DNA from: Cymbidium sinense
Taxonomy: Eukaryota; Streptophyta; Magnoliopsida; Asparagales; Orchidaceae
Direction of reading: 5' to 3'
Assembly (NCBI GenBank): GCA_021442155.1
Contig: CM038223.1
Span: 29,362,983-29,426,982, forward strand
DNA length: 64,000 nucleotides
The notes under the pieces were generated by a model that was not told where the DNA came from, searched no databases, and saw only the letters and a program-made list of their open reading frames with translations. Made by a program: the position numbers and the translations under genes. This document shows positions 32,992 to 47,300 of the stretch, piece by piece. Numbering within the stretch: the stretch's first letter is position 1; every line of letters starts with the position of its first letter.

Positions 32992-35900
32992 GTTTGTCTT
33001 GTACTCAATCTTAGTTTAAATTTATATTTTTACTTAAATTTAATTTGCAGCTTTTTTTGCTATCTCGCATTTTTTTGTGAAATATTTCTTGCAAGAAGCT
33101 TATCATGTCATTGTCTACCTAAAACCAAACTATTGTCCAAGTTTCCTGCAACCTTTTAAGGAATCATGAGAATTAATTGATTTTTTATGCCAGCTTTTTA
33201 TAGTTGAATATGATTGGGAAGTTGTGGCATTAAATATCATACCCAATATATTTGAAAGTTATAATTTAATTATGGTTGATATGCATGAAAGGTATATTTT
33301 CAAAAAAAATATTTATAGTTTATTTATTGACTTATTAATTGTTTTCGATGTATTCGTAAATAATGTTTTTTGAAAACTTAAAGATGTAGTGAGTTGAGTT
33401 AGCTTGAGCTTAACTCATTAACAAGTTGACGAGTTCTATTTCTTGAGCCATAAGCTCTAGCTCAGCTCAAATTATAGTTGATATATTAAACGAGCTTGGC
33501 TTCAAGCTTGATATTGTTCAATTCATTGGCTCACAAGTTGATACAACAACAACAACAACAACAACAAGCCTTAATCCCACTAGGGTTAATTTTATAAATC
33601 CTTCTCCTTGTGTCCATTATGTCAAATTCTCATTTAAATCAAGTATACTAAGATCATTTTTATACATCTTAACCAAGTCTTTTTGGGTCCACCTAGCTTT
33701 CTTAACATAAAGGCAAATCTAATGCATCCACTCTCTAATCAGGGCCATGGACGTGACTTTATGTGGCCAAACCCAAGGCGACTCACTGTCTTCTATCATT
33801 TGGAGCTACTCCAACTTTTTTCCCAAATATACTCATTTTGCATTCTATCTCAGAGTAAAGCCACTCATCCACTAAGCATCCTCATCTCGTAACACTTACT
33901 TAGTCTTATGCTTTCTTTTATTGGCCCGTTAAATAGTCATTCTTGGTCTTACCACCATCTTATAAAATTTTCCTTAAGTTTAAGTGGAACTTTTTTTATC
34001 ACATAATAGGCGGCATTCCTCTACTTCAACCATCCAACTTGAATTCTACTAATAACATCTCCATCTATTTCACCATCATTTTGAACAATAGAGCCTAAAT
34101 ATCTAAAAGCTCACTCTTATTAATGACTTGTTCACAATGTCACAACACTTCTAGAACTTCTACAACTAAAATTACACTCCATATATTGGTTTAGATCTAA
34201 CTTAAGCGAAAACCTTTAGACTCTACAGTTGACCTCCATAATTCTAGTTTTTGTTGGATTCCCTCTCTAGTCTTATCAAGAAGAATGTCATCGACGAAAA
34301 CATACACTAAGGTACATCTTCTTGTAAATGCTAGTAACATCCATAACTAAAGTAAAAGATAAGGGCTTAAAGCTAATCCTTGATGTAATCCAATGAAATA
34401 GGAAAATATTTTGTCAATCCTCCTTGTGTTTGGACACAATGGGTTCAGTATACATATCCTTAATGACTTGAATATAACCAATTTTAACTCCTTTTTGTTC
34501 TAGAACTTTCCAAAGAACATCTCTTGAAACTTTATCATAAGCTTTCCCTAAATCAATAAATATCATATATAGCTCCTCCTTACTTTCTCTATGCTTCTCC
34601 ATCTTAACAAATGTATTGCATCCATAGTAGATCTACGGCATGAAACCAAGCGATTGTGAAACTTACGTATCACATAATAACTTATGCTCAATTACTCTCT
34701 CCCATAATGTATGGCACATTAATTTAATTCTCATAATTTGCACACTCTTGTGCATCACCTTTATTCTTAAATATAGAACTAACAAACTCTTTTCTACTCA
34801 TCGACATCTTTTAGTTTTAAAATGACATTAAAAGATTTGTAAGAAATTCCTAGATCTCTAAACATTTCACACTTATATTGGAATATTATCAGATCCTCTT
34901 TTTTTTCATTTCTTTAAAGTTTCAACCTTGTTCTTAATCTGACGATAAAATGAAATTCTCTATTTTTTTTGTTTAGTATTAAGGTTCTTAAAATCAATCT
35001 TTTCAAATCCTTCATTGAAAAGTTTATCAAAATACCTCATCCACTATTTTCAATATCCTTTTCTAAAAAAAGTATTTTATTATTTTCATCCTTAATACCT
35101 CACTTGGTATATGCTCTTTACTATCTCTTTGGTTGATTAACACATATATCTTTCAGCTTCTTATCTATTGTATAAATCATAAAAAATTTAAATTTTTTTT
35201 CGTCATATATCGCTTTCTTAGAATCTTTCTGTTCTTTTATATCTTTTCCCAATTCTCAAGTTTTACATCTAAACTAATTTTATATGATATTTCTTATTTT
35301 TTTTATCTTTTTCTTGTGACTTTGACCTACCATTATTAAATTAAGAACTTTTCTTGATTTTTCAAATCTTTAAGAACTTTAATTTCTTATTTTTTCATAA
35401 TATTACCATTCATCTCAAGTCTTTTGTCTCTCTTAAAATATTTTATTTGTGTTCTTTAAGTGTATCTAATTAGGAACAATAATTTAGTTTATTTTTTTCT
35501 CTTACAACTTTTCATCTTAAAATCTAAAAACAATCGATGTTGGGTCTTAAATTTTCACTTGGAATGGCCTTGATCTTTCTGATCTAAATGATATATTTTT
35601 CTTATCAGAAAATAATCAATCAGTATTTTCTTAGATCCATTTTATAAGTAATAATATGTTCTCTCTTTTCTTAAATAAAGTGTTGTTATTCTAATCGTAT
35701 TTAAGAAAAAAACAATATAGTCTTTACGTTCTTCGTTAATTCAGAATCCATGCTTACTGAATATTTTTAAATTCTTCTACCACTCTGTCATTAAATTCTC
35801 CTCCAATAAATATTTTTTCTTGAGAGGTATCTTTTGTATTAATTCTCTAATTCGTTCCAAAATTTTTCTTTAAACTACCTCCAAACCTACTTGAGGGATA

Positions 35901-37169
35901 ACATTGATAATCTTAGTATCTAATCTTTAAAGTATAATTCTATCTCCACATCTATTAATATTTATAACATTATCCTTCTTTTATCTATAATCACCTTTAT
36001 TATTTGTTGACTTTAGAATCTAAAGTTTAAAACCTAAAATATCTCTTGGCCTTCTCCCCATTTAGTTTCTTGAACACATAAAATATTTATCTTTCTAACC
36101 ATAATATTTATTAATTCTATTAATTTACTTGTAAGGAATATATTCCAGATCTAACCTAATTCTAGTTTCATGGATTAGCTCTTTGCTCATCCATAATGTG
36201 GGAACCTTGCTTATTTAACGCGGGTCCGTCGATGACTTATTTTCACGTATTCAAGCCAGTATAAACTCCGCCCTAACGTCTTTCAATGATTTAAAGATTC
36301 ATGTCATGATTATTTCGACAAGTTTCTGTTGTCACTACTAGCAACCCTCCACTTTTCACATCCGGACTTGGGACCGACAATGGTAGTGTTTCACAAGTTG
36401 ATAGATTGGGTTAAATTGTTAAATCAAGTGTTTTTGAGTTTGTAGGTCTCATGAACTCTTCTTCTTTGTTAAATATCACTAGTCCCATCAATGCCTTCTA
36501 TCGTGACCTTGCTATCTTGCCGTTGAAGCTTTCTCTAATGAACTCTTGTCGTGACGTCCTTGCTACTCACTGACTACCTTCTTCATTTAGCTCTGCAACT
36601 TTCTTATCATCGGTGTCTTCACCAACAAGCTCCAATTGACACTTCTTCCATTAATACTTCTCTAGCAAACTACTATCATGACATCCTCTCTTCTTTGTCG
36701 TCGAGAGTTTCACAAATTTTGCGGAGGAACTTGAGCTCATAAGTCGAGCTCAAGCCTTCAATTTTTATGAGTCAAGCTTAAGCTCAATATATATGCTGAA
36801 GCCTCAAGAATTCTGGGGAGAAAATTGAACTAACTAGTCGTGCTTTCTAATGTAGATACATATTTAGAAGACATCCTAATAATCTTTCACGTGAGCATTT
36901 ATATAGAGGTTCCATTATAGTGACAACTAAGGCTACCTAAAAATCTCAACATTTTGAACTTGCTTGAAATGGCTAAAAAATTGACTCGACTAGATTTTAA
37001 ACTTCACATCAAACTCAAATTTGATTTTGAGATTTCTCTAACTTACTCAAATATAGTTTAGTCAACTGGAAATATATATTTTTACAAGTTTTATAGTTTT
37101 TATAACATAATATGCATTTGATAGTTCATTTTTTTAAATAACATGCTAATATGTATGTATGTATGTATA

Positions 37170-37249
<80 letters not shown>

Positions 37250-37488
37250 AGAAAAAAAGGCATCCACTTAATAGGTGACTTGTTCATGATCCTCACATGG
37301 GGATTGTCAGCCTCCTCTACTTTTTATTTTGAGTTTTAAATAAAAAATATTTTAGTGAAGTTATCTTTAGATAATAATAAATACAAATTATTTTTAAAAT
37401 TAATCAATTATATTAATTTCTTACATGGATTTCTAGTTTGGTAGTGAAATTTCCATTTTATTGTGACTTATTAATATGTGTGTATCTA

Positions 37489-37572
<84 letters not shown>

Positions 37573-40500
37573 GTTTATAAAATCGATTGGATGGAAATAT
37601 ATAGTTTTTTTTGATGATTTCAAATAAGTACAAAAAAAATATTAAAATTTTGAGAGAGACCCATTTCATATTAGAACTCCCTTATAAATTAATTTTTATT
37701 AACTTAAATGGTTGATCTAGACCCTTGATTTCATATTGATATGCATGCTCATATAGCTTATACTAGTTAGGCGGCTAACACTAACATTTATTGAAATGAA
37801 ATATCTTATTTCTAAGTATGGAAAGGGTGAAGATGAAAAATTATATCAAAAGCTTGTCATTACAAAAATTATTATTAGAAGTGAAACATGACTCAAAATA
37901 TCAAGATGATTTGTAAATTGTTGTGCTTATTAATAATTTCATGTTTGAAAGTATTTGCTATCTTTTATGCTAGAAATTTAATGCAAAGACTTCATTCATG
38001 AAAATTTCACCACTACAAAGTATTATAAACATGGCATCACATTAAAATTTAGATTATGCCAACACAATCAATACATTGAAACAATGAAATAAGTTTGAGT
38101 CGAGGGTATGCATTTGGTTGGTTTATGCAATTTAGAAGACAAATTTGGAAAACCAAAATGTTGACTAATCGACCAAATAGATTATAGAATTGAACCAAAT
38201 CGAACAATAATTTTGTTTAGTTATTTTAGTTTGGGTTTGGCTAAACCAAAAATTAGCTATATCTAAAAACTATTGTAGTGCATAATTGATGAGAAATAAG
38301 CATATAATTAGAAAAACAATTGCTTATTTGTACGTACCACTAAAAATATGTTTAAAATCAATTGATTACTTAAATGATGTATTGAAGTTACTTAATCCAT
38401 ATTACATGCAATTTAACATGCAATATACTTTTGATAATCATATAAAATATAAAATTAAATCAAATTGGTTACTAGGTTTTAATTTATTAATATTTTTTAA
38501 TATTTTTTATTGGTTTATTCAAAATTTTAATTCTAAAATGATACCAAAACCAAAAATCAAATATATTTCACTAATCAAAATCAATACTTAAACCATTAAT
38601 TTTAAAAACAAATCAAATTGTCCAAAAAATATTGGATCGGTTTAGTTTTTCGATTATAACTAAATAATGTGCATCCCTTTGCTAGATTAAAAATATGCTT
38701 GTTCATTAAACAACCATAATGATCATAAATTATCATAGAAAAGACAGTAATGTTGTCATTCTCATTTCGAAACAAGTAAGAATGTCATAAAAATTTTTTT
38801 TTTTTTTTTTTGAAAAACAAACTCACACTGATTTTCTTTTTGGAAGGGGGTGAGGCAACCCTAAAGCTAATTATCGAATCTAGCATGCCGTGTTAAAAAA
38901 ACTCTTGTGTAACACTAGTATAATATTTATATTTATGTGTTTATTTTAATAAAATCAATTTTAAATGAACTCAAATTGATTCCAATTTGCTAAGTTGTTT
39001 CTTCAACGAATCAAGTTGTCCAGAAAATATTGCATTGGTTTAGTTTGTCGGTTATAACTAAGTAATGTGCATCCCTCTGCTAGGAAAAAAAATGCTTGGT
39101 CATTAAACAACCATAATGATCACAAATTATCATAGAAAAGACAGTAATGTTGTCATTCTCATTTTGAAACAACAAGTAAGAATGTCATAATTTTTTTTTT
39201 TTGTTGTTGAAAAACAAACTTACACTGAATTTTTTTTTTTTTTGGGAAGAGGGTAAGGCAACCCTAAAGCTAATTATCAAATCTAGCATGTCGTTTTAAA
39301 AAAACTCTTATGTAGCACTAGTATAATATGTATATTTATGTGTTTATTTTAATAAAGTCAATTTTAAATCAACTCAAATTGATTCCAATTTGCTAAGTTG
39401 TTTATTTTGTTATTTATTTGAGTTGAGCTTAACTCACTTGAACTTGACTCAATTTGCTCCTAGTAGTAATGCAAACTATAGCATGGCATCCAAACTTATT
39501 GCTTATTCAGGATATTTGCTGATTGGGTTTGAGGAAGATTCAGAACATGGAATAGATGGTAAGGGACACATATTGACGAGTTGCATTGTCGTTCAAAATG
39601 ATCAAGTTTAGATCATTTAACAAGAAGTTTGGTATTTTATTAGTCTTTATTTTTTTAATATTTTAGATGGAATTTCTAAGGAGCTATTTGATTTGTTGAA
39701 AAAAAATATAGAGTAGAAAAAATATAGTGTAAAAGGAATGTAGTGTATTTAAATATTTTAGAGTTATCTAGTTTATTGTAAAATAAATATAGGAGATTAT
39801 TTTTTGTGATTTGTTTGAAGTAAAACAAATTCAATGTAAAACTCGGCAATAATGGCAAGATAGGAGGTTATTTTTTGTGTTTTGTTTGAAATAAAATAAA
39901 TTCAGTGTAATGCTCGGCAACAGTGGCAGGTAGTGAGCAATCGACAAGCAATGGCGGTGGTTGGCCAATGGTAACAAGCATTAGTGGGGGTGGGTTATGA
40001 CACTTAATGGTGGAGGATTTGTAATTATTTAGAAATTGTCCAATTTAGTCAATTTTTAGATACATCAAAAAGGAACTAGAGAGTTAATTCTTAGTTAATT
40101 ACATTGTATTTGAAATGCAGCCAACCTAGCAACTATAGTTTCAAAATGCATGTGTTTGCTTTACATTATACTAGTAATGTTGCAGACCAATTAACCCCTA
40201 GATAAAATCATGATGTTTATGTTATAATAAATCAATCATAAATTTAGTTGAACATATAATTTGAGATGTTCTAAATAAAATTGAAGTCATTTTGGAATGT
40301 GTAGGGAAATGCCCTTTGTTTCATTAGTGTAGTCATCATTATTTTGAAGGGGAAACATAAAGGCTATAACTCATTCTAACAATGCAACATTGAATAATTA
40401 GGCTCATCACTATGCATATCTTCTTATTTTCTAATGATAAGCCAAATGCCTCCAAACTTTTAAAATGAGGTAGTGGTAGTAGATTTTTTGGAGACTTAAA

Positions 40501-43500
40501 GGTAAATTTTATAAAACCACAAGTAGGCCAACGATGCTATATAAATTCAAGTGTTGTGTAGTTGAAAAGAAGCTGATATCTAAGAAAATTGAGAATGTTA
40601 AGTTGAAGGTGTGGCAAAATTAAAAAGGATAATTTAAAGAATGATTATTTAAAAAAATCTTTGCAGTAATTTCTTTTGAAGATATTTTAATTGAAAGTAG
40701 TCTTATTTGGTATCGACATACCATACAAATTTAAAAGAATACGTAGTTGCTAGATGTGTAGATAAAATTAGTGTTTGAGAATTAGAAAAAAAGTGTTGTT
40801 GACGACAGAGTTAAGATTACCCTGTTAAACGTTGTTTACTGATTTGTGAAGAATAGGTCCTTAACACTTAATGCAACACTAGTAATAATAAATTACAAAT
40901 GAGAATTCAGGAAGCAACCTCAAATAGTTGGGATAAAGTTAATAATGATGATCATAATGACGCTGATAGTGGATCTAGGTCAAGACACCTTTTAAAGTAT
41001 TACCAAACACCATCTTGATGTTCATAATTTCGTCCAAAAAGCCCTTGGTTTCTATCAAGTAGAGGCGTTCTTAGTTTGATTTAATTGGGTTGTCTGGCTG
41101 TACTTTTTTTTTTCCGCTCAGGCAACTGTTCATTATACAAACTATTATTGCAGGTAGACCAAACTATCATCATTATTGTTTTGTTTTGATCCTCATTGAA
41201 CATAACTTGATATTCAATACTTCCATGCATGCATCCAAGCATATACTTACATAAAAATGTAAATATAGATGAAATAAAAGTATATATTAATATTATGATT
41301 GTTAATTTCACCAATTTCTATAATCGGGCAAAATCTGGTAATGTGGAATTTTCCAAATGTCACTTTGGCAAAACAAAACTCTGAAAGTATAAACTAGAGT
41401 GAAGGGATTGAAGAAGATTGATTCAGAGTGATATGTAGTGTTTTTTTTTAACACTATCATTGCCGGTCCCAAGTCCGGATGTGAAAAGTGGAGGGTTGCG
41501 TTAGGTAGTCGACATCCAACATAAAACTTATCAAAATAATCATGACATGAATCCTTTAAATCATTGTGTTAATCGTCCAGGCGGAAGCGGCAGTATAAAT
41601 CTGATGAAAATGTGTTAGGCCGTTGCATGTGCGCGATGTTAAATAAGCAAGGTTAGCACATTATGAGCGGATCAGCAAAGAGGTTAGTCCATGAAACTAG
41701 AATTAGGTTAGGATCTTGGAATATAGGTACTTATAGGTAAATTAATGGAATTAATAGATATTATTATGGTTCATAGAAAGATAAATATTTTATGTGTTCA
41801 AGAAACTAAATGGGTTGGGGAGAAGGATAAATTGATAGTTTAGGTTTTAAACTTTGGTATTAGTAAAAGTCGAACTAGAAATGGTGTAGGTGTGATTATA
41901 GATAAAAGGATAATAATGTTATAAATATTAATAGATGTGGATAGAATTATAACTTTAAAGATTGTTGATCTTAAGATTATGATGTTATAGTATGCTCCTC
42001 AAGTAGGTTTGGAGGTAAGCGCAAAAGAAAATTTTTGGAATGAATTAGAGGAATTAATACAAAGATCTCTCTTGAAGAAAAGTATTTATTGGAGGAGATT
42101 TAAATGGCATGTTGGTAGAGTGGTAGAAGATTTTAAAAGCATTCATGGTTATGGATTTGGAGTGACTAATGAAGAAGGTAGGATTATATTAGCTTTACTT
42201 TATTTGTAGTTCTTAACACTTTATTGAAAGAGATGAAATATTATTACTTATAAAATGGATCTAGTAATACAAATTGATTATTTTACGATAAGATAAATAG
42301 ATCGTTTAGATTGTAAAGAGTGTAAGGTTAATTCCAGTGAAAATCTAACCAACATCGATTGTTAGTTTTAGATTTTAAGATGAAAGGTTGTAAAGGAAAA
42401 ATAAATCAAATTATTGTCACAATTAGATGAGGGACTTAAAACATGAAAAAAATATTTTTAAAAGCTGAGATTAGAATTTGGGATATTTATGAGGAATAAT
42501 ATTATGTGGGAAAAATATAGTGAAATTAAGCAAGTTCTTAAAGATGTCTTGGAGAATCAAAGAAAACTAGTTTAATAAGAATAGTTGGTGGTGGAGTCGA
42601 GTGTGCGAAAAGATAAAATAAAATTGTTATAAAACTTTATATCGAAGGTGAAAGATGTATGTATAAGTTAGAAAGAGATGGGAGAAGTAAGATATAGTTA
42701 GTGAGGTGTATTAAGGATGAAAATAATAAAATGCTTTTTTAGAAAATGATATTGAAAATAGGTGGATGAGGTACTTTGATAAACTTTTCAATGAAGGATC
42801 ATCTGATTGATTTTAGCAACCTTAATACCTAAATAAAATTAGAGAACTTCATTTTTTATCATATTAGTAAATATCGAAGTTAGTGAAGCTTTAAAGAAAA
42901 TGAAATGTGCAAAAAGTAGGACGGATAATATTCCAATAGAAGTGTGGAAATGTTTAGGAGATCAAGAAATTTCTTGGCTACAAATCTTTTAATGTCATTT
43001 TAAAGACTAAAAAGATGTCAGATGAGTGGAGAAAGAGTTTGTTGGTTCCTATATTTAAGAATAAAGGTGATACACAAGAGTGTGCAAATTATAGAGAAAT
43101 TAAGTTAATGTGTCATACATTAAAATTATGGGAGAGAGTAATTGAGCATAGGTTACGATGTGATACAGAAGTTTCTCATAATCAGTTTGGTTTCATGCCA
43201 GGTAAATCTACTATGGATACATTTGTTAAGGGTTTAATGGAGAAGCATAGAAAGGAAGGAGGATCTACATATGATATTTATTGATTTAGAAAGCTTATGA
43301 TAAAGTTTCAAGAGATGTTCTTTGGAGAGTTCTAGAGCGAAAGGAATTAATATTGGTTATATTCAAGTCATTAAGGATATGTATACTACATTACTTGTGT
43401 CCAAACACAAGGAGGGTTGACAAAATATTTTTTTATTTCAGTTGGATTACATCAAGGATCAACTTTAAGCCCTCATCTTTTACTTTAGTTATGGATGTTC

Positions 43501-44312
43501 TTACTAGGCATTTACAAGAAGATGTACCTTGGTGTATGCTTTTCTTGATGACATTCTTCTTGTTGATAAGACTAGAGGGAGTCCAATGAAACTTGAATTA
43601 TGGAGGTCAACTTAGAGTCTAAAGGTTTCCATTTAAGTAGATCTAAATATGGAGTGTAATTTTAGTTGTAGAAGTTAGTGGTAGTGTTGTGATATTAGGT
43701 GAACAAGTCATTAATTAGAGTGAGCGTTTTAGATATTTAGGCTCTATTGTTCAAAATGATGGTGAAATAGATGGAGATGTTATTAGTAGAATTCAAGTTG
43801 GATGGTTGAAGTGGAGGAATGCATATAGCCTATTATGTGATAGAAAAGTTCCCCACTTAAACTTAAGGGAAAATTTTATAAGATGGTGGTAAGATCTGCA
43901 ATGACTTATAGTGCAGAATGTTGGCCAATAAAAGAGAAGCATAAGACTAAGTTAAGTGTTACAGAGATGAGGATGCTTAGGTGGATGAGTGGCTTTACTC
44001 TTAGAGATAGAATGCAAAATGAGTATATTCGGGAAAAAGTTGGAGTAGCTCCAATGGTATAAATAAGATTAGGGAGAGTCGCCTTAGATGGTTTGGCCAC
44101 ATAAAGCGTCGGCCGTTCGATGATCCGATTAGGAGAGTAGATGCATTAGATTTGCCTTATGTTAAGAAAGGTAGATGTAGACCTAAAAAGACTTGGTTAA
44201 GATGTATAAAAATGATCTTAGTATACTTGATTTAAATGAGAATTTGACACATAATAGGACACAATGGAGACGAAGGATTCATGTAGCTGACCCCACCTAG
44301 TGGGATTAAGGT

Positions 44313-44355
<43 letters not shown>

Positions 44356-47300
44356 ACGACCATAGTTTTCAACGCCTCAGGTTATTTGTCATTTCTGCTT
44401 TTATGGCCACATTTTTTATGCAAACATGTCCATACTATTCATGTGAGCCTTTTTGTTTTCAGCTTGGAGGAATATGGTTTATGCTTGTGTTTTTGGTTAA
44501 ATTACGTAGTCAGCATGCTGCATACTAGGTTTCTTCTTTGTTTTTTTTGTTTGTGTGGTGTTGATGTGTTGCATGCATTTAATTTTCTATCCTTTATGAC
44601 TGTAGTTGATGGCTATAAACTTGTTTTTCTTGCTATGATATTTGTTCTTTATGTTTCCAGGACAACTTATCCTGCTGAAAGCATTGGTTTTATATGTTAT
44701 ACTTGTAGTTTGTCTAACTATACTTGTTAGTTCTTTGACATAAATAATATTTTTTTTCTTCCTTTTGGTTTAGTAGAAGCTAGGAATATGAATGTCATCT
44801 TCTCTGTGAGTATTTTTTTTATGGGTTATAGCAATTGAGAACTGTTGAATTTCTTTTTAAAATTTATTTAATATTTTAATCCCCTATGATTTTACTCTTT
44901 TAATTTCTATCTCATATTAGGAGGTTTTCTTAAATGATAAAACCTTTGAGTCATTGTTTATGTCCTTTCACTTGTTAATTCATTCTGCATCTAATTAGAA
45001 AATATGCTGAACATTACCTAAGCTAAAAGCTAAAAGAACTTCATGTCATATTCTAGGCTTAGAATTGCTTCCAGAGTAGCTATGTTATATTTATCATTAT
45101 CTGAGTGTTTGGTGATGATGACATTATTAATATTCAAGTTGACTATATGGTAGAAATGACACCTTTAAGTTAAATTTTGTCAAAGTAAGAAAGATAGATC
45201 TTAATTTGGTGATATTAGAAAGATTGTTAGAGTAACACTAATTAAAAATTAGGTGGTCAAAATTAGACTTGGGCGATTTTGTTATAGCAATGGAGAGTAG
45301 AAGAGATATCAATAAGAATGATGAATAAAATTAATTTGAAAAGAATAAGGAAAATGTGGCGTAAGGTTGTATGGTTGAAATTTGTGTAAAATTAGCACTT
45401 CATTGCTATAGAAATATATGCAGAGAGAATTATATGCAGAGTTATAAATTTGACTCCAAATAATTGGAATAGATTCAATAATGAATGATGATGATCATCA
45501 AAATTTTCTTGTTAACTTAGCATCCAAGACTGTGTTATGAAATTTAAAGTAGCAATAGTCCTGCAAGGGCGTTGGTCACATGTAGTTCTTAATGTTATTT
45601 TTATCTCTCTGTCCTATGCTACTAATTATTAGAATAAAAAATAATCATAATAGTCTGGCTAATTGTCCTAAATTTTATTTTCCTTTTGCAACCATGAACT
45701 ACAGGTATATGCGAGTTAACCTAACTTATGAGCCGACTTGAGCTCGGCTTGATAGATTGTTCGTGAGCAACGATGAGCTAACAAGTCGAGTTTAAGCTAG
45801 CTCCAAGTCAACTCATTAGCTTGAAAGCTAGCTCATTTAATAAATATTAATATAAAATATACTTCAAATATAAAAATCATCTCATTTTCTTATATCAAGT
45901 AATTTTTTTAATATTTTTCTTCTAATTTTTAAATTTTTTATTATTTTTATTATAGCAATTACTTGAATTTAAATTATTTTATATTTTTCATACTAAATGA
46001 GTCGGCTTTTGTCTACTTGAACTCGTAGAATAAAGCTCGAGTTCAAGTGCAAACTCGATTAATTAGCTCAAGCTAAGAGTGATTTGGGCTCATCTTGACT
46101 TATTTATACCCCTTCCATGAGTATATATTTGGTTTAATTAAATTTGATCTGCTAATAGTGTTTAAGTACGCTTGGGTTGACATGATTTTGTTGATCTACA
46201 TTTTTAGATAAAATCTACAAAAGTTCATTTTTTGTAGTTTGAAAAACCTATTGATATCATTTTTTTGATTTTCTGTCTTGCTATGTTGCAATTAATAATA
46301 CAAAATAATAGATAGTTTAAGCCCTACTACATATGAAAAGATTATTCTTTTTTATCTAGATTATCATTTGAGCAAAAATAGTGTATTTGTTTTATACAGT
46401 AAATGCTTTGTGTTTGCCTTGTTGAAATTTGTAAAAAAATTATTAAGTTGTTAACAAGATGAAATGATTAAGAGAAATTGAAAATATATCAGAAGACATG
46501 TTTTACACTATGGTTCTATGCATTAGTATTTTTATTAATATTTGATGGCTTGTTGGCTAGTAGATTCAATAAATACAATGAAGTGGAATGCTTAAACATG
46601 GAAGTCCCTTTTGATGTAATAATTGGAGCTTGGCTAGGAACTCCATAGTTAAATGCGCTCATGTTGGAGCACTATTAGGATGAATAACCTCTTTAGGAAG
46701 TTGAACCAAGATGAGGTTTGTTAGATCAAAATAGACAATTTTGATGGTTTAGGGCCTGAGTTATTATAATAAATGATATGAAGAGCAATTCATCAAATAG
46801 AATATGGGAGTTAAAAATCATAGAAGACAAATAGTTCTCCATGGGAGATATCCCTTGAATGTCTTTTGGATAAATTGTTATGTAATGAGAGCTACTTCAT
46901 GAACTATATTTGTAATCTATTTTGTCTGGTGATTTATTTTAGGTTATATGTAGGGCTAATGACTAGCATATCAGTTCCTTAATTAAGGGGGTTGTAAAAT
47001 CTTATAAATTTAATAACATGAAATTGTTAAACATTGAGGCGCCTTGATAGATGGGGTTTTATAAGAACTCTAAAGTGTTCTTGTCTATCAGAACAAAGCT
47101 AACAACATTTTGATGATCAGATTTCTCAATTTACATGTATTAATTGTAGTATTCAGTTATACTAAATCTACATCATGTTATACACATTATTTTAGCCATT
47201 TGAATGTTTGCATGTGCATATATATTCTTTGTTAAAATATGTGTTTGGGTTTGTGGCATCAAATCTTATATGTACGGTTGCCACTCTCTTGATCATTGCT

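Larger units (their letters stand above)
33385..36790. mobile_element. GAGCTTAAGCTC-type repeat element split by a LINE insertion
   Basis: 33,385-33,543 (TTGAGCTTAACTCATTAACA, CGAGCTTGGCTTCAAGCTTG) and 36,404-36,790 (TGAGCTCATAAGTCGAGCTC, GTCAAGCTTAAGCTCAATAT) look like the two ends of one element with inverted GAGCT-type repeats. They are separated exactly by the RTE copy and its duplicated target. A related element stands alone at 45,699-46,114. Confidence 0.5.

Noticed and set aside
32992..33159. Continuation of the exon 1 frame past 32,991
   Set aside because: The extra 55 residues are hydrophobic, low-complexity and unlike the family, while a GT donor and the exon 2 frame fit exactly.
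38286..38591. 101-residue ORF
   Set aside because: Low-complexity AT-rich sequence inside a probable hAT-like element; no protein features beyond hydrophobic runs.
41430..44375. A target-site duplication for RTE copy 2
   Set aside because: The flanks GTAGTGTTTTTTTTT and TACGACCATAGTTTTC share only T-rich similarity, not enough to claim.
44313..44730. ORFs beginning with poly-Leu and a Cys-rich hydrophobic peptide after the LINE tail
   Set aside because: The first is the (TTG)n tail in translation; the second has no recognisable similarity and lies in intron.
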